Positions 26,529-35,398 of a stretch of DNA of 64,000 nt are shown piece after piece. The position numbers and the translations under genes were made by a program. The notes under the pieces are model-generated. The model saw nothing but the letters and a program-made list of their open reading frames with translations, had not been told where the DNA came from and did not search any database. The stretch is from an uncultured Poribacteria bacterium (GTDB lineage Bacteria > Poribacteria > WGA-4E > WGA-3G), in NCBI GenBank assembly GCA_951828385.1, contig OX639973.1:4393200-4457199 (forward strand). The letters are read 5' to 3'. How positions within the stretch are numbered: the first letter of the stretch is position 1; each line of letters opens with the position of its first letter.

Positions 26529-27767
26529 TCAATACCGGTCCGGACGCCAATAAATAACATCCCGTTTGGGAAACAAGACCGCCAAAAACGCCGAAATTTC
26601 TGCGGGTACTGCAGCATCAGAACTTATCTGTTCCCACCCTATTTCGCCAAATAGGAGTTTCCAAAAATCTGCTTCAGATAAGTCCATGCCGAAATCAACT
26701 GCATCGGCATCCTCAGGGACGATTTGCAGGGTGCCGTCAGCATTGTGCCGCAGCACTGCTTGCTGGTCGTTGAGCGCAGGCAATTTGACAGCGATCCGTG
26801 GAAATGTCTCTTTGGCATCCGCAATTCGCGATTCCCATCCGACAACAAGACGGCGCAAGAACACTGGTAGGTTCACAGCATAGAACATCATTGGTGTTCC
26901 CTCTACCCATGTTAAGGTGCCATTACACTTCTGTACAACGCGTCGCACAAAAGGGTGTTGAGATGAGAGCATCGACGAAAACGTACAGCTGACTTTCTCA
27001 ACGTTGTGTGTTTGAAAAAGATGAGACACAAGCACATCCAAAGTTGCCTCCGAATTGTCGGGCATGTATCCAACCTCAAGTACTTCAGCTACTTTTCCAC
27101 CTAACCGATAATTGAGATACCCCCCTAATTCGGAAGCACAATTTTCTTCTACTCGGCGTGCGACAACAGTCGGAAGAATACACCGTATACGGGAGGGTGC
27201 CATATCCCAGTAAGCACGCGTCCGGGCAATAGCTCCGCTCTGCTGTTCATTAGCGATGTCGTATAACTTCGCCACAGCATCTAAATCCCTTTCCGCGTTA
27301 AAATCGGTTATTTGCCATCCAGGTGGGATTTCTGCCGCTATTGACGAACTACACGTCACAATAGAACTTCGCAAGGGCAAAGAAATCCATCCCAGTCGGC
27401 CGTAGAACTCGTCTGGGATGATAGTAAACAAAGCACCTATGTCATACCCGGTTGTCTTCAAGTACCCAATAGTATCCCGCATGAGCGCGGACGCGTATCC
27501 AACACCACGATAGTGGGGATGTGTGCAGACACCACCGATGCCCCCCATGGTCACGAGAGATTCCCCGACCCACATCCGTCGTTCCCAGACGCGCAAGGTT
27601 GACACAACTCTATCGTTCACGACAACCACACGGGTTTGTGACGGACGATAACTGCTATCACCTTGGACGTACTGCCAATAGCGTTCATGATCATCTGAAT
27701 CAAACGCCAAGCAACTAAGTTCGACAACTTGCTCTAATTCTGATTTGTGAGCTGCTCTAATTTCCAT
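26529..27767 (-). CDS. Eis-like GNAT acetyltransferase with SCP2-like C terminus
   Basis: A 412-residue protein from the ATG at 27767 (MEIRAAHKSELEQV). The first ~150 residues are a GNAT domain with the acetyl-CoA loop VCTHPHYRGVGYASALM; a second degenerate GNAT region and a C-terminal sterol-carrier-like domain (NADGTLQIVPED) follow. This three-part layout is that of the Eis family, which acetylates amines on aminoglycosides, polyamines or proteins. No clear Shine-Dalgarno is seen. The substrate is unknown. The extra N-terminal codons of the longer open frame are derived from the adjacent repeat block and are not counted. Confidence 0.8.
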   Translation of the reverse strand: MEIRAAHKSELEQVVELSCLAFDSDDHERYWQYVQGDSSYRPSQTRVVVVNDRVVSTLRVWERRMWVGESLVTMGGIGGVCTHPHYRGVGYASALMRDTIGYLKTTGYDIGALFTIIPDEFYGRLGWISLPLRSSIVTCSSSIAAEIPPGWQITDFNAERDLDAVAKLYDIANEQQSGAIARTRAYWDMAPSRIRCILPTVVARRVEENCASELGGYLNYRLGGKVAEVLEVGYMPDNSEATLDVLVSHLFQTHNVEKVSCTFSSMLSSQHPFVRRVVQKCNGTLTWVEGTPMMFYAVNLPVFLRRLVVGWESRIADAKETFPRIAVKLPALNDQQAVLRHNADGTLQIVPEDADAVDFGMDLSEADFWKLLFGEIGWEQISSDAAVPAEISAFLAVLFPKRDVIYWRPDRY

Positions 27768-27795
27768 ATTTTTAATGATTAAGTTTCTGCTCCGA

Positions 27796-28167
27796 TTTGG
27801 AGTCCACGCTGACATTGAGGGGATATAGTGAATCCTAAAAATAAATAGACATCTTTGTAGCACAAACTGTTAGTTTGTGCCAGTCTGAATGCCTGTTATA
27901 GGCATTCAGACTGTTTGAGAGTGCCCAATTAATTCTAAACTTTACTATATTACCGAAGAACGCGCAATGAATTGCGCTACTACAAACGAAAGACTCCACA
28001 AAAACTGGTAAATTGCATAAGTTCCAATTGGTTATTGCACTGAGAATTGGAGTCCACGCTGACATTGAGGGGATATTACCGAAGAACGCGTAATAAATTG
28101 CGCTACTACAAACGGAAGACTCCACAAAAATGGATAAATTGCATAAGTTCCAATTGGTTATTGCATT
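27796..28167. repeat. Tandem intergenic repeat (about 125-bp unit, two copies)
   Basis: Unit part A (TTGGAGTCCACGCTGACATT, then GAGGGGATA) occurs at 27796-27825 and 28047-28075. Part B (TTACCGAAGAACGCG through CCAATTGGTTATTGCA) occurs at 27950-28043 and again at 28076-28166. The second A-B junction is continuous, whereas the first is split by a 122-bp MITE. Part B itself contains a small hairpin CGCAAT/ATTGCG followed by CTAC. The block fills the whole gap between the acetyltransferase and dehydrogenase genes; no gene was seen in it. Repeats are too few and too imperfect to be a CRISPR array. Confidence 0.75.
27824..27949. mobile_element. MITE copy 1 (TA target duplication)
   Basis: Begins TATAGTGAA and ends TTTACTATA, i.e. 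short imperfect terminal inverted repeats flanked by a duplicated TA. Inside are two strong hairpins: CACAAACT-gtt-AGTTTGTG and CAGTCTGAATGCC/GGCATTCAGACTG. The empty target GGGGATATTACCG is preserved in the neighbouring repeat unit at about 28070-28082. A second copy is at 53542-53667. Confidence 0.8.
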
Positions 28168-29207
28168 GAAAAGACAACGCCTAACGCCTCATTCGGCGTT
28201 TGAATCAATCTTTCACATGCCTCGGCGGCTTGGTCAATCGGCACAATATCTGTAATCAACGGGTTCACCTGAATTTTGCCTTCGGACATCAGTCGTAGCG
28301 ATAACTCCAAGTTGCGTTGTGTGGGCCATGGAACAAACACCGGTGGGTAATCCGCACCGTGTTCATAATCCTCGTCGTGGTAACCAGGACCCGTACGCGC
28401 CGCACTGATAACGTCCACATTGCCGAGGCCTGCTGCAAAGCCGTGCGTAATGCTCGCACCACCGACAATGACAATCCGTCCCATCTTGTGCGTATCGGGT
28501 GCGGTCTTCAGCATAGCACGGATCTGCTGAAACGCGCTCGTCGCATCGCCACCAAAGGCGATAATCCCGCAATCCATGCCGTACCCATTGGTAAATTCAT
28601 TCGTAATCGGGATCGGATCTGTTTCGGAGACGTTTATCGCTTGATGTACACCAGCATTCTCAGCAATGCCTATCCGCAAAGGCAATTGGTCTAAACCGAT
28701 AACATAGGCACCCGCGGTTTTGGCGATCTGACACGCAAATTGCCCAACGATACCCAACCCTGCAACGACAACGTTTTCGCCGATACGGACACGTCCGCGT
28801 TGCACGGCGTGCAATGCCGTTGCCGCAAGATGAATAGAAGCGGCATCCTCGTCAACGACATTATCGGGAATCTTCGCGCATAAGTTGTGCGGTATACAAG
28901 CAGATGTGGCGTGGAGCGCGTAGCCACCGCCCATACCAGCCACCCTATCGCCGATCTCAAATTCGTCGCAATCGCCTTCCATACCGACAACGACACCCGC
29001 ATTCGTATATCCAAACGGACGCTGCCGCGCCTCAGAGCCTGGGTTCTCGCGTCGTCGTTTGACACCACCGAGTTCCGTACCAGGACTTACCATCGAAGCG
29101 TGAACTTCTATTAAGAGTTGTCCGGGTTTCGGTGCAGGCGTTTCCTGTTCCTCTGTCCAGATACGTCCCGCCTCATTCATCATCACAACTTTTCTCGTTT
29201 TACTCAT
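28158..29207 (-). CDS. Medium-chain (zinc-type) dehydrogenase
   Basis: A 349-residue MDR-superfamily oxidoreductase. The GroES-like N-terminal domain (MVSPGTELG, FGYTNAGVVVGMEGD, GDRVAGMGG) is followed by a Rossmann domain with VVAGLGIVGQFACQIAKTAGA. The structural-zinc cysteine lobe of classical alcohol dehydrogenases is not evident; the catalytic zinc site is also not clear (NAGVV in place of E-x-x-G). It resembles the sorbitol/threonine-type and BchC-like branch often found with Gfo/Idh genes in Planctomycetes-like genomes. The substrate is unknown. Its 3' end borders the repeat block. Confidence 0.82.
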   Translation of the reverse strand: MSKTRKVVMMNEAGRIWTEEQETPAPKPGQLLIEVHASMVSPGTELGGVKRRRENPGSEARQRPFGYTNAGVVVGMEGDCDEFEIGDRVAGMGGGYALHATSACIPHNLCAKIPDNVVDEDAASIHLAATALHAVQRGRVRIGENVVVAGLGIVGQFACQIAKTAGAYVIGLDQLPLRIGIAENAGVHQAINVSETDPIPITNEFTNGYGMDCGIIAFGGDATSAFQQIRAMLKTAPDTHKMGRIVIVGGASITHGFAAGLGNVDVISAARTGPGYHDEDYEHGADYPPVFVPWPTQRNLELSLRLMSEGKIQVNPLITDIVPIDQAAEACERLIQTPNEALGVVFSMQ

Positions 29208-29230
29208 AAACAGTCCTCCATGCCTTTGAT

Positions 29231-29554
29231 TTAGATAACACCGTGTTCCTTCAATTTAGCCAGCAATTCTGCTTGTGTCCCTATGCCTTTGGTTGAATTA
29301 CACGCACCACAGAGCAGCTGCAAATTATCAAGAGCGTCGGTCCCTCCATGCTTACGCGGGACGATATGGTCAACTGTCATATTTCTAAAAGGGAATTGCG
29401 TTTGGCAGCCATTACACAAACCCTCTTGCTTGCCATACAACGTATGCTTATGTGTTTGATAATTCGGCAGTTTTTCACTGCGTTTGGAGATAACAGTGCG
29501 ATGAATGACGGTGCCAAAAAGTCCTATCTCCTTTTCCAGACGCATCCGTACCAA
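29231..29554 (-). pseudogene. C-terminal fragment of a DNA methyltransferase-HNH fusion
   Basis: About 107 codons are open. An HNH/McrA-type nuclease motif is clear: CNGCQTQFPFRNMTVDHIVP and then NLQLLCGACNSTKG, with two CxxC pairs and the DH. The upstream codons, NISEKAVDLVRMRLEKEIG, match the end of the beta-class methyltransferase domain that precedes this HNH in large fusion proteins (the GIDIS-x-KAVEL helix). A stop lies a few codons further upstream, so the methyltransferase body is missing. It may be translated from a TTG or ATG as a small HNH protein, but is more likely a relic. Known C-terminal fusion assigned from memory of the family. Confidence 0.6.
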
Positions 29555-29853
29555 GTCAACTGCCTTCTCTGAAATATTGAAATGAGATTGTTATTGTAGC
29601 ACAATCTTCCTTTAGGGAGTGGTCTAAAAAACCGTAGGCAGTACAGTTCAATCACGCCGTTTCTGTATGTTGCTTTTATTTTTCTTCTTTTCATTTTCAA
29701 ATCCTTCCTATAAAGCGTCGGGGTTACAAACCCCTCCTACAAGCGTAGGCATACCGATCCAATTTCACGTAAGTCCTGAGAATTTTAGACTAAGTATAGC
29801 ATTAATTAGGGCGGGTTTCAATTGGAAAATGTGCGGTTGAGAAAGTAAGAGGT
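29555..29853. other. Intergenic region with solo IS605-like end and REP-like hairpin
   Basis: No gene seen. Around 29597-29625, GTAGCACAATCTTCC-ttta-GGGAGTGGT resembles the right-end hairpin of the IS605-type element at 5603-5631 (AGCACAAGCCCC...TTTAGGCAGTGGG). At 29720-29734 is GGGGTT-aca-AACCCC followed by CTCCTAC, one of the GTAG-footed hairpins. Confidence 0.5.
29720..29740. repeat. GTAG-footed REP-like hairpin
   Basis: Stem GGGGTT/AACCCC with foot CTAC (GTAG on the opposite strand) at 29737-29740. Confidence 0.5.
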
Positions 29854-30555
29854 TTATGTCAAAAAACGGTGATAAAAGAGGGTTGTGAGGATCTTATAGC
29901 CTGCTTTGAGGGTGCCAGTAAACGTGCCGGTGATTTTGGAGGTGCCGATGCGTTTGCGATACCGGACAGGGACTTCACAGACAGCGATTCCGAGTTTCGC
30001 GGCTTTGAGCTGCATCTCGACCGTCCATCCGAAGGTTTTGTCTTGCATGTTTAGCGCAAGCAGGTCTGCGTATCGGATCGCGCGGAAGGGACCTAAGTCT
30101 GTATAGCGCACCCCAAAGAAACGGTGTATCAAAAAGCAGGCGAGCCAATTGCCGAAGCGTGCTTGGGGGAGTAGTGCCTCTTTTGCGCCGCCTTGTGTCC
30201 TTGCGCCGATGACGAGTGCGGCTTCGCCGTTGCGTATCGGGTGTAGGAGCCGTGGCATGTCCGTTGGATAGTCGCTGTAGTCGCCATCGAGAAAAACGAC
30301 GATATCGGGTACAGATGTCGCAAGCGCGGCGATGCCTGCGAGGCAAGCGTATCCGTATCCGCGCCGCGGTTCGGTTACAACCCGCGCGCCGCCTCGTTCG
30401 GCGATTGCGACGGTATTGTCCGTGCAGCCGTTATCAACGACGATGATTTCTTGGACAGCGATCTCCCCGTTGTTCCCTGCTTGCGGAATATCGGCGATGA
30501 CTTTGGCGATGGCATCCTCTTCGTTAAGGACTGGGATGATGACAGAAACCTTCAT
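29854..30555 (-). CDS. Family 2 glycosyltransferase (polyprenyl-phosphate sugar synthase-like)
   Basis: A 233-residue GT2 enzyme starting MKVSVIIPVLNEEDAI. Visible motifs: VVDNGCTDNT, FLDGDYSDYPTD (DxD-like metal site) and PVRYRKRIGTSKITG, with a short C-terminal hydrophobic tail. This layout fits dolichol/undecaprenyl-phosphate glucose or mannose synthases but without membrane segments, so it likely works at the inner face of the membrane. The ATG at 30555 is used because the longer frame runs into low-complexity repeat sequence. It is last in a leftward run with MoxR, the transglutaminase protein, moaC and the FGGY kinase. Confidence 0.85.
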   Translation of the reverse strand: MKVSVIIPVLNEEDAIAKVIADIPQAGNNGEIAVQEIIVVDNGCTDNTVAIAERGGARVVTEPRRGYGYACLAGIAALATSVPDIVVFLDGDYSDYPTDMPRLLHPIRNGEAALVIGARTQGGAKEALLPQARFGNWLACFLIHRFFGVRYTDLGPFRAIRYADLLALNMQDKTFGWTVEMQLKAAKLGIAVCEVPVRYRKRIGTSKITGTFTGTLKAGYKILTTLFYHRFLT

Positions 30556-30657
30556 AGATAAAAAAGAGATGAGTGATGGAAGGCTGGAAGTATCATTTCC
30601 TCTCTTCCATCCTTCCGTTCTTCCATTCACCTTCCTGTTATACCTAAAGCGGACGGT

Positions 30658-31665
30658 TTACAATCTCGCGGCGGGCTCCTGGACCGTGTCAAGTAAGCGT
30701 TGGATGACGGTGTCGGAGTCAACACCTTCAGCCTCGGCATGGAAATTCGTTAAAACACGGTGGCGTAAGACTGAGGGTGCGACAGATTTCACATCTTCAC
30801 AAGAGGCATTGTAGCGTCCGCGTAGAATCGCTCGGGCTTTGGCACCTAAGATGAGGTACTGCCCTGCACGGGGGCCCGCGCCCCAGCGTACCCACTGTTG
30901 GATGAAATCGGGGGCATCTTCCTCTTTTGGACGGGTCGCGCGCGCTATTTTCACAGCATATTGCACCACGTTGTCAGCGGCGGGTACACGCCTCACAATA
31001 TTATGGAGTGCTACGATAGCGTGCCCGGACAGTGCGGTTTCAAGTTCAGGTATCTCTGCTCCGGTTGTCGCCGAAACGATGTCTGTTTCCTCTGTCTCTG
31101 TTGGGTAGTTGATGACGATTTTGAACATAAACCTGTCCAACTGTGCCTCTGGGAGTGGGTATGTCCCCTCCTGCTCAATCGGGTTCTGTGTGGCGAGTAC
31201 AAAGAAGGGTTGTTCCAATTGGAATTCGTTACCACCAGCGGTAACGTGATACTCCTGCATCGCTTCTAAGAGTGCGGCTTGTGTTTTCGGGGGTGTCCGG
31301 TTAATCTCGTCAGCGAGGAGGATATTCGCGAAGATCGGTCCCTGAATGAACCGAATCGAGCGGTGTCCAGTCGTTCGATCTTCCTCAAGCACGTCAGTGC
31401 CGGTGATGTCGGCAGGCATCAGATCCGGGGTGAATTGAATTCGCTTGAATTTCAAGTTCAAAATCTGCGCCAAAGTCCGAATCATCAGCGTTTTGGCGAG
31501 CCCTGGAACACCCTCTAACAGGCAGTGCCCACCAGCAAAAAGTGCCATCAACATCTGATTGACAACTTCCTCTTGCCCAACTATAACCTTTTTGAGTTGC
31601 GCCAAGATAAGTTCTTGGCTTTCCATCAATTCTTCTATCGCTTGAACTTCTTCTGTTGCTGGCAT
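30658..31665 (-). CDS. MoxR-family AAA+ ATPase
   Basis: A 335-residue MoxR ATPase: Walker [10 protein letters not shown] (51-59), Walker [21 protein letters not shown], the family sequence [20 protein letters not shown] and the C-terminal lid with [16 protein letters not shown]. MoxR ATPases act as chaperones for assembly of metal enzymes or for VWA-domain partners. No VWA/DUF58 gene follows, which is unusual because MoxR is commonly paired with these; here the flanking genes are a transglutaminase-like protein upstream and a glycosyltransferase downstream. Confidence 0.92.
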   Translation of the reverse strand: MPATEEVQAIEELMESQELILAQLKKVIVGQEEVVNQMLMALFAGGHCLLEGVPGLAKTLMIRTLAQILNLKFKRIQFTPDLMPADITGTDVLEEDRTTGHRSIRFIQGPIFANILLADEINRTPPKTQAALLEAMQEYHVTAGGNEFQLEQPFFVLATQNPIEQEGTYPLPEAQLDRFMFKIVINYPTETEETDIVSATTGAEIPELETALSGHAIVALHNIVRRVPAADNVVQYAVKIARATRPKEEDAPDFIQQWVRWGAGPRAGQYLILGAKARAILRGRYNASCEDVKSVAPSVLRHRVLTNFHAEAEGVDSDTVIQRLLDTVQEPAARL

Positions 31666-31679
31666 TTTCTACTTGTTTA

Positions 31680-31824
31680 CCTCATTTGTGGTTATCAGAG
31701 GAACAGTTTTCAGTACGATTTTTCTGCGAAAAATCTTTCAGTTATCAGTTATCAGTTAAGAGGGCGATCTGATTCATCAAGTCTTTCTCTTAACTGGCGA
31801 CTGACAACTGGCGACTGACAACTA
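31680..31824. repeat. Short direct repeats between MoxR and transglutaminase genes
   Basis: AACTGGCGACTGAC is present twice in tandem (31792-31805, 31806-31819), and GTTATCA twice at about 31741-31754. A hairpin GATTTTTC-TGC-GAAAAATC is at about 31717-31735. No gene is seen here. Confidence 0.5.
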
Positions 31825-34800
31825 TTAAAACTCTTGCGTTAGTATGAACCGTTTTGTGCCTCGGTTTGAAGCGATTCTGACGACATCTTTGAGATGCAGG
31901 ATGTAATCCGGTGTGACCCTTGGGGTCAGGAAACGGATTGTCTGATGCATTTCGGCTTTGCGTTTGGATTTAGCGTATCGGAGCTGAATTTCCGCAACAT
32001 CGGTTTTTAGGGTCTGTTCCTCGGGGACAATATCTATCTTAAAGGGAGCTTCTGTGCTGACAGTGATTTTGTCCTCAAGCGTGAGTGCCTTGCCAATAGC
32101 GGCGGGATACATTCGGCGTTCCTCGCTCAGTAATTCGGCGTAAGGATGCTTGACGAGCGGTAATTCAAGTACAAACTGGCTGCCGATCGCATAGAGATAT
32201 TCCTTGCAGCTCCACGTGAGTTCAACCTTCAATTCGCCTTCCAACTCCGAAAGTTCGGAGACTTTGAAATCCTCTATTTTGGCACGAGCGTCCAACTCCA
32301 ATGCTTTGTGTAGGAACTCCGATTTCTCCTCGGCGGTCTGAAGGTGTCTGAGTCGGCTACGGAGTCTCATGTTGAAACTCCCTGTAACCGTTAATTCTTG
32401 ACGGACAGAGACACTTAGGTCTTTTTTCACCTTGACATCAGTGTGAACGCGTTTGAGATTCGATGTTGCATCCAGAGATGGGCTTTTCTGAAAGCGATAG
32501 AGTTCGTTCTGTATATCGCCAGCCCCCTGTTCAGGAGCTTTATCGTCTGTTAAAAAACGCGGGTTAATAATCAGTGTCCATCTATCTTGGTCACCGGCGG
32601 GTAGATCCCCGAATGCACACGTCTCGGCTGTCGGATCCAACCAGATGAGCTCGTTGTCTTTATCACCTTCGACGACAAGGATCATGTGATTGAAATAGGC
32701 GAGCGACGGAACGGCTTCGACCTCTGCGCCGCCATCAGAAAGATGGGCGTTGACACCGCGCATGTCCCCAGCGGAAATGAGAACGGGATAAGCATTAATG
32801 CCTGCGGATGCAAGCATCGTGGAAAGGAGCGTTGTTTTGTCCTTACAATCCCCTGCCCCGACTTCTAAGACGCGATCAGCCGTGTAGGGTTTGATCGCCC
32901 AAATGCCGAGTTCATAGCCATAGTACTGGATGTTCGTTGCGACGTATTCATAAAGCCGTTTTACTTTTTCCTTTCGGGTCCAAGCGCCACTGAGGAGTTG
33001 CTTTGTTTTTTCTTCGATTTTCGGTGTAATCTCATCCTGTTCGCGGATCAGTGTTGCATACCACGTCGCCAGTTCATCCCAAGAATCGAGGGAGGAAATG
33101 CTAATGTTATAAGCCAGATCTTGAGGTGCGGGCATCAGGTATTCATCTTTTAAAGGGGGGACATCTCGCGCCTCGAAGGTATAAGTGCGGGTATAGTTAT
33201 CCTCTGTCGTCGTCGGTTTAATATCAAGGAAAGAACCACCTGATTGGGAAGCTTCAGAGGCAGCGGGTGCCCCTGAGACCTGATAATAGAGCTGTTTTTT
33301 CTTTGGGATGTGTACGGTGAAGCGATAATATTGAACCGGATGCTGTCCTTGGAAATAGACTTGCCGCCAAAATTCGCCTTGCATGACGTGTCCGAGGTTA
33401 TTCGTGGAATAGGCGTAGTCTATGATACAGCCGTCGCTAACTTTCGGGAGCGTGAAGTACATCAAGCGGGCATCAACTTTCAACCCTGCGTCCACAGCAC
33501 TCGGTGGGGGGACATCGCGTATGATTTCGTTTGTATCAAGTTCGACAATGTTGCCATCGGGGGTCAACGTTCGGGCATGATGGATGGTGACATCATCTCT
33601 GCCACGCATATAAGGGATGCTGATCTCAGCGAGACCTTTGCCATCTTCGTTAAAGATTTTGGCAACCCGCCGTGTCGAGTAGATGTAGCGACTCTTTTCA
33701 TCGATATTGATATCAACGCTATCCCAAAGAATGACAGCCCCATCATCCGGGAATGCGTCTTGAGCGGGCAGTTTGTCAATAGCATCTTGGACTAATTGTT
33801 CATCACCTTCACTAATGAAGTTGTACGGCAGCGATGATCTATGATTCTCACGGCTATTGGCAGGGATAGAACCGTTCGGCTTTACAAGTTCATGACTATG
33901 TTCGTCGGCTTCGGACGGTACAGTGGGCAATGCATCGGTAAAGATCGGCGGTTTGCGCGACTCTGGATTTTGTGCGTCCGTTAAAACCTCGGGTTCGGGC
34001 GGTGGGCTTTGTAAGGCTGAACGACGCGTTCCCAAGAACGTTTTTTTAGCGAGCGCGCCGTCATCTGTTTCTTCTGCTACAGCTGCCAAGTTTCGAGTCG
34101 CGTCCCTGTCGCCGTTATCATCAAGATGCGGGTGTTCGGATTGGACTGTACCTTCTTGTTCATAGAATGCTTTCGTCCGCGCTTGTAGGGATAGAAACGC
34201 TTCTAACAGAGAGATGTCGCCGTTTCTGTCGGTGTCATTCGCTGCGGAGGAGAAGGCATCAACGAAAACATTGCCGAATCCTGCTTGTAGTGAGTAGCCT
34301 TCATTTGGTGAACTTGAAGTGAGGATAATTCGTCCCGCTTTGCTCAGTTGGGGAACAAGTTTACCGCTATACGGGAAACCGAAGATTAAAATCTGACGTT
34401 CGGCGGGTATGGCGTTAATGAGCGTTATGTATTCTGCTTCAGTAATATCCCGTCCGCGCAGATTAAACTTCATGTCTCCTTTACCGGTGCGAGATGCGTG
34501 TCCAAGCATGAAGAGCAGGAACCGATCTGAAGGTTGAACGGTTTCAGCGAGTTCGGCAAACGCTGCTAAGACCTGTTCACGTTTTGATTCGGTATCAACG
34601 ATTCCTGATTCTTCAGACCCGCCCATATCCTCAAAGAGGAAGGTAATTTGCGCCTGTGTATAACCGTATTCGTCGATGAGCAGTTCGTGGAATCGGGAGG
34701 TTGCGCTCCAGAATGCGTCGTAAAAAGATTTCTCACCGGCAGCGCCGCCAATGATCAGCACATGGTCTGCTGCAAACGCTGTTGTGGAAATCAGCATAAC

Positions 34801-34845
34801 TGTGAGAATTACAATGTGTATGTGGCGCATTTTCTGGTTTTCCAT
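31825..34845 (-). CDS. Secreted pseudo-caspase + DUF3857/transglutaminase-like protein
   Basis: About 1006 residues from the ATG at 34845 (GAGGA upstream), with a signal peptide ending STTAFA. Residues about 28-230 look like a legumain/caspase-like fold (VLIIGGAAGEKSF, FMLGHASRTGKGD with H116). The strand that should carry the catalytic DxCxSG reads FGFPYSG (155-161), so cysteine is proline: probably inactive. EF-hand-like NDTDRNGDIS follows. The C-terminal half is DUF3857 plus a transglutaminase core with an intact triad: C667 in GAGDCKDKTTLL, H720 in FNHMIL, D737 in WLDPT. Likely a periplasmic protein-processing or crosslinking enzyme, 13 bp after moaC. Confidence 0.75.
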   Translation of the reverse strand: MENQKMRHIHIVILTVMLISTTAFAADHVLIIGGAAGEKSFYDAFWSATSRFHELLIDEYGYTQAQITFLFEDMGGSEESGIVDTESKREQVLAAFAELAETVQPSDRFLLFMLGHASRTGKGDMKFNLRGRDITEAEYITLINAIPAERQILIFGFPYSGKLVPQLSKAGRIILTSSSPNEGYSLQAGFGNVFVDAFSSAANDTDRNGDISLLEAFLSLQARTKAFYEQEGTVQSEHPHLDDNGDRDATRNLAAVAEETDDGALAKKTFLGTRRSALQSPPPEPEVLTDAQNPESRKPPIFTDALPTVPSEADEHSHELVKPNGSIPANSRENHRSSLPYNFISEGDEQLVQDAIDKLPAQDAFPDDGAVILWDSVDINIDEKSRYIYSTRRVAKIFNEDGKGLAEISIPYMRGRDDVTIHHARTLTPDGNIVELDTNEIIRDVPPPSAVDAGLKVDARLMYFTLPKVSDGCIIDYAYSTNNLGHVMQGEFWRQVYFQGQHPVQYYRFTVHIPKKKQLYYQVSGAPAASEASQSGGSFLDIKPTTTEDNYTRTYTFEARDVPPLKDEYLMPAPQDLAYNISISSLDSWDELATWYATLIREQDEITPKIEEKTKQLLSGAWTRKEKVKRLYEYVATNIQYYGYELGIWAIKPYTADRVLEVGAGDCKDKTTLLSTMLASAGINAYPVLISAGDMRGVNAHLSDGGAEVEAVPSLAYFNHMILVVEGDKDNELIWLDPTAETCAFGDLPAGDQDRWTLIINPRFLTDDKAPEQGAGDIQNELYRFQKSPSLDATSNLKRVHTDVKVKKDLSVSVRQELTVTGSFNMRLRSRLRHLQTAEEKSEFLHKALELDARAKIEDFKVSELSELEGELKVELTWSCKEYLYAIGSQFVLELPLVKHPYAELLSEERRMYPAAIGKALTLEDKITVSTEAPFKIDIVPEEQTLKTDVAEIQLRYAKSKRKAEMHQTIRFLTPRVTPDYILHLKDVVRIASNRGTKRFILTQEF

Positions 34846-34858
34846 TAATGTGTCCTCT

Positions 34859-35359
34859 CTAAGGTAGTTGCGTATCGGAAACGGATATAAAATCACCACT
34901 TTTACCACCGGTCTTTTTGACGAGCCTGACATCGGCAATGACCATCTCCCTATCGACCGCTTTACACATATCGTAGACGGTCAACGCTGCAACTGAAACA
35001 GCGGTAAGTGCTTCCATCTCCACACCTGTGCGACCGATTGTTTGAATTTCTGCTTCAATCTCTATTAGTGATCTATCATCATCCGCAATTGTGAGTTCGA
35101 CGCGAATTGAAGTTAGAGCGAGCGGATGGCACAGCGGGATTAACTCGCCTGTGCGTTTCGCGGCCATGATACCCGCAAGGCGTGCAACCTCTAAGACATC
35201 ACCCTTCTTCATCTTTTGCTTAGCAATTAATCGGAGTGTTTCGCGGTGGGCAGTAATATGCCCGCGGGCGACGGCGATGCGTAATGTCTCTTCCTTGCCA
35301 CCGACATCCACCATCCGTGTATTGCCTTTTTCGTCAAAATGTGTTAGTTGTTTTTTCAT
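34859..35359 (-). CDS. moaC: Cyclic pyranopterin monophosphate synthase MoaC
   Basis: A 166-residue MoaC, the second step of molybdenum cofactor biosynthesis, rearranging the MoaA product to cyclic pyranopterin monophosphate. Family motifs are clear: [30 protein letters not shown] and [20 protein letters not shown], with the conserved lysine region [10 protein letters not shown] near the end. No other mo genes are in the window. It sits 13 bp upstream of the pseudo-caspase gene and about 40 bp after the FGGY kinase, with a REP-like hairpin between. Confidence 0.95.
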   Translation of the reverse strand: MKKQLTHFDEKGNTRMVDVGGKEETLRIAVARGHITAHRETLRLIAKQKMKKGDVLEVARLAGIMAAKRTGELIPLCHPLALTSIRVELTIADDDRSLIEIEAEIQTIGRTGVEMEALTAVSVAALTVYDMCKAVDREMVIADVRLVKKTGGKSGDFISVSDTQLP

Positions 35360-35372
35360 TTTTTATGTGAAC

Positions 35373-35393
35373 GGCATGGCGGAGCATGCCTAC
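35373..35393. repeat. GTAG-footed REP-like hairpin
   Basis: GGCATG-gcggag-CATGCC followed by TAC (GTAGGCATG on the minus strand), between the FGGY kinase stop and the moaC start. Confidence 0.5.
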
Positions 35394-35398
35394 TACTA

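Noticed and set aside
27796-28167. CRISPR array
   Set aside because: Only two imperfect units of about 125 bp, with the split explained by a MITE; no regular spacers and no cas genes.
25579-29554. Restriction-modification system made of the methyltransferase and the HNH fragment
   Set aside because: They are 2.7 kb apart with unrelated genes and repeats between, and the HNH piece looks like the tail of a different fusion protein.
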